This document shows positions 21,676 through 33,190 of a stretch of 64,000 nucleotides of DNA, one piece after another. The notes below the pieces were generated by a model, which did not search any database, was not told the origin of the DNA, and saw only the letters and a list, made by a program, of their open reading frames with translations. The translations under genes and the position numbers were made by a program. Positions within the stretch are counted from its first letter, which is position 1. The number at the start of each line of letters is the position of its first letter. This DNA comes from Meghimatium bilineatum (taxonomy: Eukaryota > Mollusca > Gastropoda > Stylommatophora > Philomycidae), in the NCBI GenBank assembly GCA_034231615.1, contig CM067317.1, forward strand, positions 18,458,673 to 18,522,672, written 5' to 3'.

Positions 21676-21876
21676 TGTATCTACAGCGCTGATTCTTCTC
21701 ATTCTTCTGCGTTCGTTCTTAAGCTTCTGCAGATTATCATGATGCAGTCCAAGGAATGGAATGCGCTGTGTCATGGTTTACATCTTGGCTGCGATATCTG
21801 CGTCTTTAGATCAGACATAGCCGACTTCAACATTGCTTCTGACTCATTTGGCCTTGTATGGTATGGAACAGCCAAC
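21676..21876 (-). mobile_element. GAA-tailed SINE, 5'-truncated diverged copy
   Basis: It matches the complement of the SINE at 26894-27174 from the 3' tail (CTTCTGCGTTCGTTCT) through GATATCTGCG to TGGAACAGCCAAC, where it stops. About 200 bp. Confidence 0.75.
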
Positions 21877-21884
21877 TAACACTC

Positions 21885-22395
21885 ACAGACCTGATGATAT
21901 GCCCAATTAGAGAGCCGTTCTCACAATCTTGAGGTCTCGGGCTCAATGTACAGTTGGTACTGGATTTGTGTGTGTGTGGATAGCAGAGAAAAAACTATTG
22001 TGTACATATCGTGGTGACTTGTATTGCTAAGCGATTTGTATTTTCAAAAGTATATAAAATCTTAGCCGAGCTCGTTAACAGAAAAACAAACCGAAAGGAG
22101 AGTTCCAAATGGTGATGAAGCTATGCTCTAATTTGGTTATATCTTATTGTTTTTAAATGCCTAATCCTGTGATAAAAAGTATAACGATCAACACAATTGT
22201 GATGTATTACAACAGTTGAATGAGACATTGATGCTAAATGTACATTAAGTAACATTGAAAGTTATAAAAAATTTAATTGAAATTACTGAATTGTTATTTC
22301 CCGTTGTCGTACAACAACAACAACAAAAAGACGCTAATGCATGTTTGCTTTTGAAGCAAAGCAGTAATCGTTCTATCATAAGAAATATCTACACA
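21885..22395. other. no feature seen
   Basis: Short tracts such as TGTGTGTGTGG (21968) and CAACAACAACAAC (22313) occur. No coding or element structure could be supported. Confidence 0.5.
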
Positions 22396-22399
22396 AAAA

Positions 22400-22690
22400 T
22401 ATTATTTTAAATTTATTCGTCTCTGTGTACACAAAAATAGTTGTTTGATTTATTCTCCACTGGCTACACACACAAATAGTTTTTTAAATGTATTTTCCTT
22501 GGGTCAAAGGGCATGAGTCTATGGACCACTGGACCAGCAACCATTTATATTTCACTGGCTACACACAAAAATAGTTTTTGATTTATTCATCACTGGCTAC
22601 ACATACAAATAGTTTTTGATTTATTCATCACTGGCTACAGTCAAAAAACGTTTTCTAAAATGTATTCTCCAATGGCCACACAAAAATTAT
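22400..22690. repeat. 38-bp minisatellite (CACTGGCTACACA unit)
   Basis: Units of CACTGGCTACACATACAAAT plus AGTTTTTGATTTATTCAT repeat about five times. A non-repeat stretch at 22497-22546 interrupts them. It abuts a MITE at 22707. Confidence 0.75.
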
Positions 22691-22706
22691 AAAACAAACC
22701 ACGTGA

Positions 22707-22993
22707 AAATGCAGTATTGGTATCCGTTGGGCTATACATACCATTAACGTCATGCACATCCCTTGCAAAAACCAATCATATCTATTCACGCCTTAGACGA
22801 GAATTCTTAGAGAATTAATTATGAATTCTAAACACTAAATCTAATCCTTCTCCCCTCCCTCAAATCTATAAATTAATTCTAATCCTTTTAACCCCTCCCG
22901 CCCAAAAAATCTATAACCTTACGCAACTTATCAAAGGTTAGGTAATACCTCGAAAGTACAACAAAGATCACAACGGAGACCTATACTGCATTT
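22707..22993. mobile_element. 287-bp MITE, relative of the 16-kb MITE
   Basis: Left end AAATGCAGTATTGGTATCCG and right-end complement AAATGCAGTATAGGTCTCCG form a 23-bp terminal inverted repeat with three mismatches. Its right end reads TATAGGTCTCCGTTGTGATC inward, matching the left end of the MITE at 16168-16579. No target duplication seen. Confidence 0.7.
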
Positions 22994-23049
22994 GGCAAAA
23001 CAAAATGTATGTGATCTTACCACAGCAATAAAATATCGACAAAAATGCC

Positions 23050-23570
23050 ATCTGGAAATCAAATGATCTAGGAAGAAACACCAAGCTAAAGCTATTCAAC
23101 TCTTGTATTATCTCATTATTAACGTATTGAATTGAAAGCTGGAAATCAAACCAAGCAACAGACCAAAAATTAAACAGCTTTGAAATCAAATGTCTCCGGA
23201 AACTGATGAACATAAAATGGAGCGATTTCATCACAAATAGGGATTTAAGAAGCAAAATACACCAAGAATATGTTTCAAATGTCATAAGAAAACGCAGATG
23301 GAAATACCTGCCTTTTAAGACTAGATGAAGACAGAACAAGCCCTTATGTGAACACCTGAGGGTAAAAGAAACGAGGACATCCTAAAGCAACCATAAAAAC
23401 ACCATACTTAAAGAAGTGGAAATAACAGGTTGCAAGACCGTACAAGAACTAAAACTGCAGGCAGCGGACCGAAACTCACGGAGAATCAAAACCTCTACAC
23501 CATGCCGCCTGCTGCATGAAAAGAACAAACAAACCTATTTCCTGAGGTTGGGACGACTAAGCAATCGTTG
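23050..23570 (+). mobile_element. RTE-type non-LTR remnant
   Basis: Across shifting plus-strand frames one reads SFEIKCLRKLMNIKWSDFI, KRRWKYL, DEDRTSPYV, KRGHPKATIK and LQAADRNSR. This is the usual order of the C-terminal region of RTE-type LINEs. No intact frame. Confidence 0.7.
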
Positions 23571-23574
23571 TAAT

Positions 23575-24365
23575 TAGTGTGAAAACGATGTACTTATGTA
23601 AACTGGACCGGTTATATCAATACTGCATTCACTTTAGCTTACATCTGTTGTGAATATAGTATTTACTTTAATTTACAGTAATTTATGTATCACAAATGTT
23701 TAGTCATTTACATGGTGTTCACGAAATCGTGTGTTCGATACCAAACTGTGATGTCTTATTACCAGTGTATTTGTTTTTGTCATTCATAGGAACGATCTAT
23801 TGAAGCGGCCTGGTTTCATGGCTACTTGGTTCTGTTACCAGAACTTGGTTAAGATAACATAAACGTACAGGGATACAGGATGATAACAGTGTAGAACACA
23901 GTAAATAAAATTAATAGGACAAATTGTTGCTTGAAAATCGTGTTATCATCTAAAATCTAGAACAATGTTGTTACCACCAACCCTCGGCGGGTATCGTCCT
24001 GGCAAGCAGACATGGTGTAATACAGCTGTCTCTGCACGATATGTATTTGAAGGCTTCATCCCCTTATTGTTAATTTGGTTGCTGCAACCCTGCTTCAAAG
24101 GCAAGTTCTTAAATGTGGTAGCTAGACATCTAAACCAATAGTCTTAAGTCCTGGACTCCCATAGGAGTCTCCATTATCCCCAATATTGTTTACTGTGTAC
24201 GCAATACAAATTACAGGTGGGAAGCTCACGGGGACAGGTATAACTTTGTCATATACGGATGGCGGTGTATTTAGTGTATAGTCAGAGTAGAAATAGAGAA
24301 TGTTAAGGAATTACAATGTGAGCTAGATGGATAGGGTAGTGGTGTAGTCGTGTATATTAGTTAAT
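23575..24365. other. no feature seen
   Basis: Moderately AT-rich DNA without recognisable coding, terminal repeats or tandem structure. Confidence 0.5.
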
Positions 24366-24375
24366 CCGTCTAAAG

Positions 24376-24590
24376 CAGTGTTTCCCAACATTTTTTTTAC
24401 CACGCCCCCACTTAAGTCTTTCTAAAATTCAGATGCCTCCCTATGTAACATATAGATACTTATTATATATACAAATTGAATTATTCCCTAAATGAAGCCT
24501 TATTAAAGCTTGCTCGAAATGCCCCCCTCTTGAACAATCACATTTCCCCCCTCCCCCTGTGGGGCGTGGGCTCCTCGTTGGGAAACACTG
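24376..24590. mobile_element. 215-bp hAT-like MITE with perfect 8-bp target duplication
   Basis: The ends are CAGTGTTTCCCAACA and the complement of CAGTGTTTCCCAACG. GTCTAAAG flanks it at 24368-24375 and 24591-24598. The 8-bp duplication and CAGTG termini point to hAT-type transposition. The interior has the complementary CCACGCCCCCAC and GTGGGGCGTGGG blocks next to the termini. No coding capacity. Confidence 0.93.
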
Positions 24591-24739
24591 GTCTAAAGCA
24601 TATGTAACTTGAAACGAACAATGAAATATGTGGGTGTGCTCGATTTCGTATAGATTTCGTGTAGATTTCGACCGAAATCTAAGATTCAATGATTATGTTT
24701 TCCACATCATTTGAAGGTCAAGAAAAGATCTTTCAGCAA

Positions 24740-25025
24740 TGAAAGTAATGGCTGCTGCTAATCGTGAACAGAAGTAACTATTTATTCTATTCCAGGGATT
24801 GGTTGTTTCCGTAATGGGATATGCACTGGCAATTCTGCCTTTCAGCCAGGAGCAGACTGAAAGATTAGATCAGATTCAGAATGAGGCAATGCGTCTCATT
24901 CTTGGGTGTACGAGGGGCATCTGTACGAACAATGTGATTCTTACTTGATTATCCATTTATGAAGCACATATAACAGTTGTTCCGAGGAAGATCCTACCGT
25001 CAAACATCGCTGATAAAGAGTACCC
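24740..25025 (+). mobile_element. I-superfamily LINE relic, thumb region (left part)
   Basis: The plus strand encodes MGYALAILPFSQEQTERLDQ, then IQNEAMRLILGCTRG. This corresponds to the LDKVQNQALRIMLG region of the LINE copies A and B but from another, older family. The right part resumes at about 26180 after an RTE-type insertion. Confidence 0.65.
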
Positions 25026-25039
25026 ACTGTAAAAAAAAA

Positions 25040-26080
25040 CAGAGTGTAAAACGTAGTTGACTAAAGAGGGGGAAAAACAATCAAATGAATATTGCTTTTG
25101 TAGATCAAGAGAAAGCTTGAATGGGGAAATACTCTGGAGTATTCTGGAGAAATTTATGAAATAAAAGGATATTTATTAGACCATGTAATAGTAATATACA
25201 AAGATGCGCAGTTAGAACAAGTATATGACTTAACATTTGTTTTCAGTAACATGAGAAGTTTTCAGCAATTTTCAAGACATGAATGTGTTTTATAACCATT
25301 AGTATTTAGTATTTATATGGATAATATTACCACAGCAGTAAAAACACCACCAGACACTTACCATTCACATAACTGAAGTACTCTTTGTTGACAATCAGTG
25401 CATATATACTCCATAGTTCAAGTGAAGAGCTGCAAGATCACATAAACCTGCTCAATACAATCAACATAAAGATAAATGATCAATTATTGAAACAAGTTCA
25501 GAGATTTAAATGTATTGGGAGCATTTTTACAGATGACAGAATAATGGACAGAGATTTTGAGATAATAATTCAAAAAGCTAACTACGTAAATTATAAACTA
25601 ACACAAATCTATCCCGATGCAAACGAAAAAATATATAACCTTAATATTCATATCAGCAGTGTGCTATCAATGTCAGATATGAACACTAACTAAAGAACAA
25701 AAAGAGAAAGTCAATAGGTGTAAAATGAGATGTCTAAGGAAAGCAGCAATATAACAAAAAGAAATCATGTGAGGAATGGATTACGAGAACGGTTGGAGTA
25801 ACCTCTGTGGTCAAAAGTATTGTAAAAAAAGAGACTGAAATATTTCAGCCACCTAAGGAGAATGAACTCTTATTGGCCAGAGATAATAGCACAAGAAAAT
25901 AAACAAGACGGTGGATTTAAGGAGCTATCAACACTATGGAACATTACAATATTATTGCATATCAAGCGACTAAAGGTGCCATAGTCCGAAAACTGATCGG
26001 CATACAATTCAGCGACGCCTTACACGAAAAAACCAGAGAAAAGAAAATCGATAGGAAGTTAGGAAATTAGTCGAACGGTG
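25040..26080 (+). mobile_element. RTE-type non-LTR relic nested in an I-type relic
   Basis: Plus-strand pieces in order are NIAFVDQEKA (RT motif A), a YMDN-like block, SSEELQDHINLLNTINIKI, QRFKCIGSIFTDDRIMDRDF, then NRCKMRCLRKAA. Several stops and frameshifts. It separates the thumb and RNase H parts of an I-type LINE. Confidence 0.65.
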
Positions 26081-26179
26081 GGGAAGGGAGGGGAGAAGAA
26101 TGAAAAAAAGGGGGGAGGGAATAAGGAAATAAATCATACAAATTGTGTGCTCACTGAAGGATGTGACACATGGTGTGGG

Positions 26180-26700
26180 GATGGATAAATGTTCCCAAAA
26201 AATGCAATACTTTCTTTGGGATAGTAATAACTCTTCGTAGAGAATTTAAGGAACGGTTCCATATTGCTGTTGAATCTGAGGTGCAGGCATTAATTAGTGA
26301 GAATTTCAGGGATGGTGATGTGGATATACAGACCACTAACTGGTTCTGTTGTTAGACACATGCGCTGTTTTGGGCATTCACAGCTAAGTGTAGGAAAAAC
26401 TGTTAGAGAGCAGAGTGGGGCTTTCACTGTGACTACGAGTCGCAGAACAATGGAAATTATTGCAGTAAACTGGATGGGCACACAGAGTGTAGCTCATGTC
26501 TAAATTCTCAGCAACTCAATGAGATTGATCATAAAAATAATTAACGCTGTGGCGAGGTCGAGGTTGGATGGTGTCATGTTCATTTTTGAATGGTCATTCA
26601 GGTATTCAAAGCAATGAGAGAGCGGATAGTTTGCCAGGTTCTGCTACTGTGTCGAGTAATTGTCTACTGCTACTGTGCCAAGTATTCGATTAATTGACAA
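26180..26700 (+). mobile_element. I-superfamily LINE relic, RNase H region (right part)
   Basis: Pieces read ESEVQALISENFRDGDVDI, then a TDGS-like block near 26330, GAFTVTTSRRTMEIIAVNW, and NGHSGIQSNERADSLPGSA. The last is the RNase H H/D block, comparable to SHCGIPGNEKAD in copies A and B. It is frame-broken throughout. Confidence 0.7.
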
Positions 26701-26882
26701 TGGACCGCGACGTCATATTTAACTCCTTAAGAACATTTGTACGATAAAACGAAACTAATGATGATGACTCCTTGTCCACGTCCAGAATAATGGAGCTGGG
26801 CTTGAAATGTGACGTGTCCAGAAATGAACTATATTATAAACACCACATAATGTATGTCAATTAATAGAGAACTAAAACTGTC

Positions 26883-27185
26883 AGTCGTCGTCTTCTTCTT
26901 CTTCTTCTGCGTTCGTTCTCAAACTCCTGCAGATTAGCAGGATGTAGTCTGGAGAACGGAATGCGTTGTGTCATGGTTTACAGCATTGCTGCGATATCTG
27001 CGCCTTTCGGCCTGACACATCCGACTTCAGCATGGCTTTGGGTCATTGACCCTATATGGGATGGGACAGCCAACTGCATCCCATAACCTCCTTAGTCGCC
27101 TTTTACAACATGCGTGGAAGGTAAATAGTGTTGCTATTATTTGATTCCCTTTCGGGCCCCGGCAACACACGAGGAGTCGTCGTCT
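26883..27185 (-). mobile_element. full-length GAA-tailed SINE with 11-bp target duplication
   Basis: The element is 26894-27174 (281 bp), with AGTCGTCGTCT repeated at 26883-26893 and 27175-27185. The minus strand begins near GTGTTGCCGGGGCCCGAAAG, contains GTAAAAGGCGACTAAGGAGG and ends GAACGAACGCAGAAGAAGAA. No clear tRNA-type A/B boxes were found, so its promoter type is open. A second full copy lies at 51294-51571. Confidence 0.88.
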
Positions 27186-27189
27186 AATT

Positions 27190-27900
27190 GTGGATATACT
27201 TAAGTGGAGATTGTGGCACCCATAGATGCCTCCTATGTGCAATTAAGATGGTCTCTCGACTAACTACCAAACTGTATATGGAAGTTACCAATGTATGTAC
27301 TATGTTTACCTCTTGCAAGGTGACCCGTGACCTAATCGCTGTTGAAGACCTGTTCTCTGAATGAATTAGGCCTTCATTCGTTCCTTTTTTTGGTTATTCT
27401 CGTGTTTTTCGTTGGCCAATATGTATATACTTGGAATAGTATGCTAAAAATATCCAAGTTTACTCCAAGTATATAAATAGTAAACATTGGAAAGCGTGAC
27501 AATAATAAAAAACGTACCGAATGAAGACCTGTTTATATTTTTGCAGTTTGATCTTATAGTCAGTCCTATCGATAGTCACGGCTGAGCATTGCTGCATTGA
27601 AAAGGGCAGAGTAGATATTGGGAACTAACATTCGAGTAACGTGAGTGCCAGATTCGCATTTTTCTTGTAATAAACAGTAAGACAGAGCAGGAAGATGGAG
27701 GATCTAGATGCGTGGTAGACTAGTTGATAGTGAGCTTGCTTGCTATCAACAGGTTATAGCGTTCCAGATTCAAAACCACATTTAAGATAGAAATCATGTA
27801 ACTATTATCAAGGAAGGTCGATTTTCTTTTCCAAAGTGTGTTCTGGTGCACATTGTTTGAAGTGGGTCGACGTGGAAACTGTTTGTGGTCGAAAAATGTA
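27190..27900 (+). other. no gene; tRNA-like SINE remnant near 27705-27790
   Basis: Bases 27705-27775 contain TGGTAGACTAGTTGATAG (A-box like) and CCAGATTCAAAACC (B-box like). Nothing else could be supported. Confidence 0.4.
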
Positions 27901-28755
27901 TGATCAACAGTTAATCGAACATAGATTAATTTGTAGCTTTTATAACAGTGTTCATTTACAGCTGTTGTGTCAATATTGCACTAGTATTAATTTTTAGCTG
28001 TTATATCAATGTTAATTTATCGCTGTTTTGTGAATATTGCACTAACGTTAACCTACAGCTGTTGTATCAATGTTGCATCGACGTTAATTTTTAGCTGTTG
28101 TAGCAATGTTAACTTACAGCTGCTGTGTGAATGTTGCACTAACGTTGACCTACAGCTGTTGTATCAATGTTGCACTAACGTTAACCTACAGCTGTTGTAT
28201 CAATGTTGCACTAGCGTTAACCTACAGCTGTTGTATCAATGTTGCACTAACGTTAACCTACAGCTGTTGTATCAATGTTGCACTAGCGTTAACCTACAGC
28301 TGTTGTATCAATGTTGTACTAACGTTAACCTACAGCTGTTGTATCAATGTTGCACTAACGTTAGCCTACAGCTGTTGTATCAATGTTGTACTAACGTTAA
28401 CCTACAGCTGTTGTATCAATGTTGCACTAACGTTAGCCTACAGCTGTTGTATCAATGTTGTACTAACGTTAACCTACAGCTGTTGTATCAATGTTGCACT
28501 AACGTTAGCCTACAGCTGTTGTATCAATGTTGCACTAACGTTAACCTACAGCTGTTGTATCAATGTTGCACTAACGTTAAGAAATACAAAAATAGGTAGG
28601 TGTTTGACATTTTGCCCTGTGTTACCCCAGCCACCTACTTCCTGTTTAGGGTTGTTACCCTACACTGGTTGATTTATCCCTTGCACTAACGTTAACCTAC
28701 AGCTGTTGTATCAATCTTGCAGTAACGTTAACCTACAGCTGTTGTATCAATGTTA

Positions 28756-29385
28756 TGTGTGTCAGGTGACGTATTCCTTCGAAAACGTAGTCTTCTTTAT
28801 GAATCTCATGAAATCTCCGCGATCTCTGGAAAGTTGTCACGCGTCCTCTAGCGACATATGCATGCCTTCCTGAATATTTCTTGTCCATCGACGTCCTGGT
28901 CGGCCTCTGCCACTAGTGCCTTCTATCGCCCCTTCCAGCAAAACTTTTTCCATACCATCGTCTCTCTTAACATGGCAGAAAAAACCAAACTTCTTAATAT
29001 GGTGTTTAAAAGCCAGCCTCCTTGAACATTGATTTTTCTTAGCACGTCTTGGTTGGTCTTTCTTGCTGTCCATGGTTCTCTCAGAACTCTTCTATAGCAC
29101 TTCATTTCGAAGGCCCATATTCTTTTGGCTGTAATTTTATTTATTGTCCATGTGTGGCAGCCGTAGGTAGCCACTGGGAACACACTTGTACGTAACAAAC
29201 ATACTATAGTTCCCGTGTTTGCCCCGTGCCATAGGTTTTTCCCCCAGTTGTTTTAATTTGGACATGGCTATTGCTATTCTGCTCCTGATCTCGACTTCAC
29301 AGTCTCCTGCTATGTTTATGTTAACTCCTAGATATTCAAAATTTGTCACTTCTTCTAAAACATATCAATTTTATACGTACGTTAA
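28756..29385 (-). mobile_element. RTE-type non-LTR fragment inside the satellite
   Basis: The minus strand reads TNFEYLGVNINIAGDCEVEI, VFPVATYGCHTW, RIWAFEMKCYRRVL, VKRDDGMEKVLLEGAIEG, GRGRPGRRWTRNIQ and SRDRGDF. This is the complete C-terminal part in order over three frames. Sharp junctions with satellite units on both sides suggest insertion into the array. Confidence 0.8.
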
Positions 29386-29539
29386 TTTACATATTATTGT
29401 ATCACTGTAGTTGCTATTTTAATTTACAGCTGTCGTATTACTAATATAATATAACACGTTTAATCTACAGTTGTTATATCAATGTTATACTTACATTAAT
29501 TTACGCCGTTTCAATGTTGCAATTACATAAAGATACAGA

Positions 29540-29900
29540 TGTGATCATGGAATTAGATCATCATCATTACAAGTCGTCTCAGCAACAAAGATTGGCTGCT
29601 GCAGCAGAGCTCCAACTTCCGCTGTCTCTTGTCTTGGTGGTGCACTCTGCTAGACTGTAAGTTGTAATATCTTGCAATGTGTCCAAAATATTTTATTTAT
29701 TTGATCTTTTTTTTCTTTCTTAATACGAAGTATTATTAGAACTTCTTTCTTTCCTTTCCATGAAGTTCTCCCTATTCTTCTATATATCTACATCTCAAAG
29801 GCATCAATTCTGTATTCTAAGTGGTTGTTTAAAGTCCATGTTATTGTCCATACATTAATATAGAATAGATGTAACATTTTTTAATTCTCATTTTAGCGTG
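29540..29900 (-). mobile_element. degraded non-LTR fragment
   Basis: The minus strand shows YSILMYGQ and NTELMPLRCRYIEEWGEL-like pieces, matching the YG...AFEMWCYRRM region of RTE-type LINEs. Heavily decayed, inside the satellite region. Confidence 0.45.
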
Positions 29901-29904
29901 TTTG

Positions 29905-30455
29905 GAATTAGGGAATTATATACACCTTCGGTAAGGTGAGTGATACCTTAACAAAAGTAAATACTTTTAGAAAACTAGAATTCTTTTTTATTTTGAAGAA
30001 TCATTAACGGAGAGGTGTTTATATACTTCCTTTTTACTTCCTAATACTACATGTTTTGATCTGATTTCCTGAGAAAGTGTTTGAATGTTGTAATTACAGA
30101 GGTATTATATCAGTTTAGCAGTTACATTTTGTCGCGTTCGTTCTCAAATTTTCACTGGATCTCTCTTGTAGCAAGAAAGTACCAATAGATTTTCAGCAGG
30201 ATTTAGTCAGAGAACGAAAATACATTGAGTCACTGTGTTATTAGAGTCAATGATTCGACACATCAGACATCGACGGTGGCAACTAATACGTTCAGTTTTT
30301 ACCATTTCTATTGAACGGTCGGTGGTCATATCTTTAGTAGACCAGCAGTGGGTTGCTACATGTTTCCCGTCCTGAGAGCTTGTCGTCAATCTCAAACCTA
30401 GCCAAGACCCAACCGGCTGTGTTTGGTTCTGTGTCGTCATTGACATAGTCACAAA
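29905..30455. other. unassigned spacer within the satellite region
   Basis: Neither satellite units nor RT motifs are visible. A minus frame at 30207-30461 is open but has no recognisable motif. Confidence 0.45.
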
Positions 30456-31034
30456 TACCATAGCTGTTGCATCAACATTGTGATTATGTTAATTTATAGT
30501 TGTTGTATCATTGGTGTACTTACGTTAGTTGACATCTGTTGTGTCATTGTTGTACTTATGCTAATTTACATATGTTGTACCATGTGTGTACTTATGCTAA
30601 TTGACATCTGTTGTGAGTATCTTTGCTGTACAAACGTTTGTTGACATCTTTTGTATAATTGTTGCACTTACGCTAGTTTACATCTGTTGTAATTAAAACA
30701 AGATGCGAAAGCAAGTTGAACTAAAGTCAAATGAAGAAATACTTAAAGACGGAGGGTCACATAGATAGCTGCTAAAGTGTATAAATGTAAACTGGATTCA
30801 CTTGAACCCCAGAGCTCTATATAAACATTGACTTAACACAGACGCTACAGAAAGTTGTATTACTAAATAGTGACATAATGAGGTGAAAACAATTTACATA
30901 CAGAGTCATACGATTAGTTAGGTGTCAAGGTTTTTCATACCGCGATTAACAGCAGGTACGTTGATGTTAACATTTCGAAATTTACATATGTTGTATGAAT
31001 GTTTTACTTTCGTTAGTTTTCAACTTTTATTTCT

Positions 31035-31400
31035 TTCTCTCTGTGACGTTTCCTTTACAGTACGTTGTCTTCACTGCCACTCTGTAAGTATTTCGGTTCT
31101 GTGCAAGCTGCGCAGCTTCTTCCAGTGTCATTTTAGAAGGTCTTCAATGTCATGTGCCCATCATAGTCTTCGTCTGCCTCTTTTTCCCTATTCTGGAACT
31201 TTTCCCTCCACAATTAATCTTTCTAAGCCATTGTTTTTATTTATCTGTCCAAAACATGTACGTTATTTGATAGTTTTGAGGAGCCAGTCCTCTTCTATGT
31301 TGAGAACTTTGCGGACATTTGCTTTGGTTCGTCTTTCTGTCCACGATATTCTTAAGAGCTTTTTATAACATTTCATTTCGAGTGCCGATATTATCGTGTT
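31035..31400 (-). mobile_element. non-LTR remnant
   Basis: On the minus strand the sequence is of the type ...SARNEML(Y/L)KALKNIVDRKTNQSK..., with CGAAATGAAATG and TGGACAGAAAGACG blocks typical of the KCYRR...W..R.TN region. No intact frame. Confidence 0.45.
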
Positions 31401-31489
31401 CTATTTTTTCACTTAATAATATCCGTTTATCTCACGCGATGATCAGTCTCAGGCTTCGTGTAGTGTATCTTATCTCGTGTGTTTAAAAT

Positions 31490-32110
31490 TACTTCTTATG
31501 GTCCATTCTGTGTAGGGTTGGTCATCATGTCTCTCCACAGTCCTCTATTCCGTGTGCTCTGAGTGTGAATCATTTCTGATACCAATGTTCTCCTATACCA
31601 CACTGCTAGATTGTTAGGACTTTTCTCTCTTGGTCTTGCCCTACTCCTCTTGCTCTTCAACTTGCATGTTGTAACAATGTGTTGCATCGTTCTTCTTCTC
31701 ATGATGTCTCAAAAAAATATGGACTGTCGCTTTCTGGAGAGGGTAAGGAGTTCTCCTTTAGAATTAACGTCTGCCAAGATATCTCTATTACACTTTATTA
31801 GTCTGGCTATGATATTCTTAACATTTTTCTATAAAACCACATCTCTGCTGCCTCAATAGAGTTCTTCACCTTTCCGTTGAACGTCCAAGATTCACTTGCA
31901 TACATAAATATTGGTTCTAAACTCTCTTTCTCACATGATTTCACAATGATATATCACATAGGATAGTGTTCATCTTGTGAAATGTTGCGCTTTTCTGGGC
32001 AATTCTACATTTGACTTCTTTAATACATCTTCCATCTGATGTTATTAAATACCTAAATATTTTATATGCTGATTTACTTTTAAAAAAAGACTGAAAAATT
32101 TAGTTTTAGT
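31490..32110 (-). mobile_element. non-LTR 3' fragment ending NRGLWRDMMTNPTQNGP
   Basis: The minus strand reads FMYASESWTFNGKVKNSIEA, AEMWFYRKMLRI, then MRRRTMQHIVTTCKL and KSKRSRARPREK, and ends TRNRGLWRDMMTNPTQNGP. The terminal (R)xRxxWRxM(V)xN pattern is typical of LINE C-termini. Confidence 0.75.
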
Positions 32111-32119
32111 ATGAAACCC

Positions 32120-32735
32120 ATGACATATATGGACACATATAGAGTACGATTTGGACATCTCTGCGTTTGCTTCTCTGACCCTTCGTGCAGCACGTCTTCG
32201 CTGAGTTGTTGCTTTAAGATTAGAGCTAAGATTAGAGGCTTCTTATGGCTGTCCATAAATTACGTCAACATTATTTGGCAAAGTGATGACATCCACCACT
32301 GCTTTGTCAACAACTGTTAGGAATTCAGGGACTCCTTTGTATAATAATGTCCTAAAATATGTACCCCCTCCTCCTTTCCTGCCATAAACATCTTTTTTAA
32401 TCTGTAAATTAAAAAATATAAAATATTTTTTTCAGATAATTAGAAATGCTTTTTTTTTTCAAATTCAAACACTTTAATTGGTGTATAAATAAAAAGTATT
32501 GCCGACGCCAATTGTTGTCAATCTTCTCACCCCCACTCCCCTCCTTGTCACCAACTTTCAAATATTTTCAGATCCCATCACCTTGCCACAAATTGTTGAT
32601 GTCATGCATAGACAGCTCAATATCGATACCATCAGCTCTGCTTACGCTGCAGCCGCACATTGGGCAATTCTGAGAGATGGTTTCCCAGACAGTAACGTTG
32701 ATTTTCAAGTTATATTTTACCTATAGCTACAGTGC
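32120..32735. other. no feature seen
   Basis: AT-rich with a T run at 32450-32459. Overlapping open frames at 32446-32726 have no recognisable motif. Confidence 0.45.
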
Positions 32736-32739
32736 CAAA

Positions 32740-33122
32740 CTGGACAATGACAGCACGTCACAATTGAAAAAATAGTGACAGCAGAAATGGCATGTCTACG
32801 AAAAATACACGGAGTGTCATTAAGAGATAGAATTAGAAACGATAACATCAGACATATAACCATAATAATACCAGATTTAGAACACATCAAGAGACAACAG
32901 ATCAAGTGGTTCTCACACGCCTCCAGACTACCAACAGATAGCATGCCACAAATGGCCATGACACATAGACATAACGGCTATAAAGCCAGAGTAGGGCCAT
33001 GTAAAAGATGGATCACAGAAATGAAAGAAGCCACAGGAACAAGCTTACAAACAGCACACAAGAAGGCCATCCCCAGAGTACTCTTCCACCCCTGACGCCG
33101 CAAGGCAAACAAGGGCCACAGC

Positions 33123-33127
<5 letters not shown>
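32740..33127 (+). mobile_element. RTE-type 3' fragment abutting a TA microsatellite
   Basis: The frame reads AEMACLRKIHGVSLRDRIRN, IKRQQIKWFSHASRLP and GPCKRWITEMKEATG. It stops soon after RVLFHP, followed by CTGACGCCGCAAGGC and then the TA tract. Same family as 2470-2965 (minus). Confidence 0.75.

Positions 33128-33186
<59 letters not shown>
33128..33186. repeat. TA microsatellite
   Basis: An uninterrupted TA run directly at the 3' side of the RTE-type fragment. Confidence 0.95.

Positions 33187-33190
<4 letters not shown>

Larger units (their letters stand above)
27920..31030. repeat. 36-bp satellite array, interrupted by retroelements
   Basis: The unit CAGCTGTTGTATCAATGTTG plus CACTAACGTTAACCTA is near-perfect at about 28130-28575 and again at 28681-28755. 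It decays leftward (27920-28130) and rightward (29385-29535, 30455-30695, 30950-31030). A 100-bp non-unit insertion lies at 28580-28680, and retroelement pieces lie at 28756-29385 and 29540-29900. The long frames through the core (repeat CINVALTLTYSC) are periodicity artefacts. Confidence 0.88.

Noticed and set aside
28009-28672. Long plus-strand frames with repeats of CINVALTLTYSC and QCCTNVNLQLLY
   Set aside because: They are translations of the 36-bp satellite; the period is a multiple of three and lacks stops, and no gene context exists.
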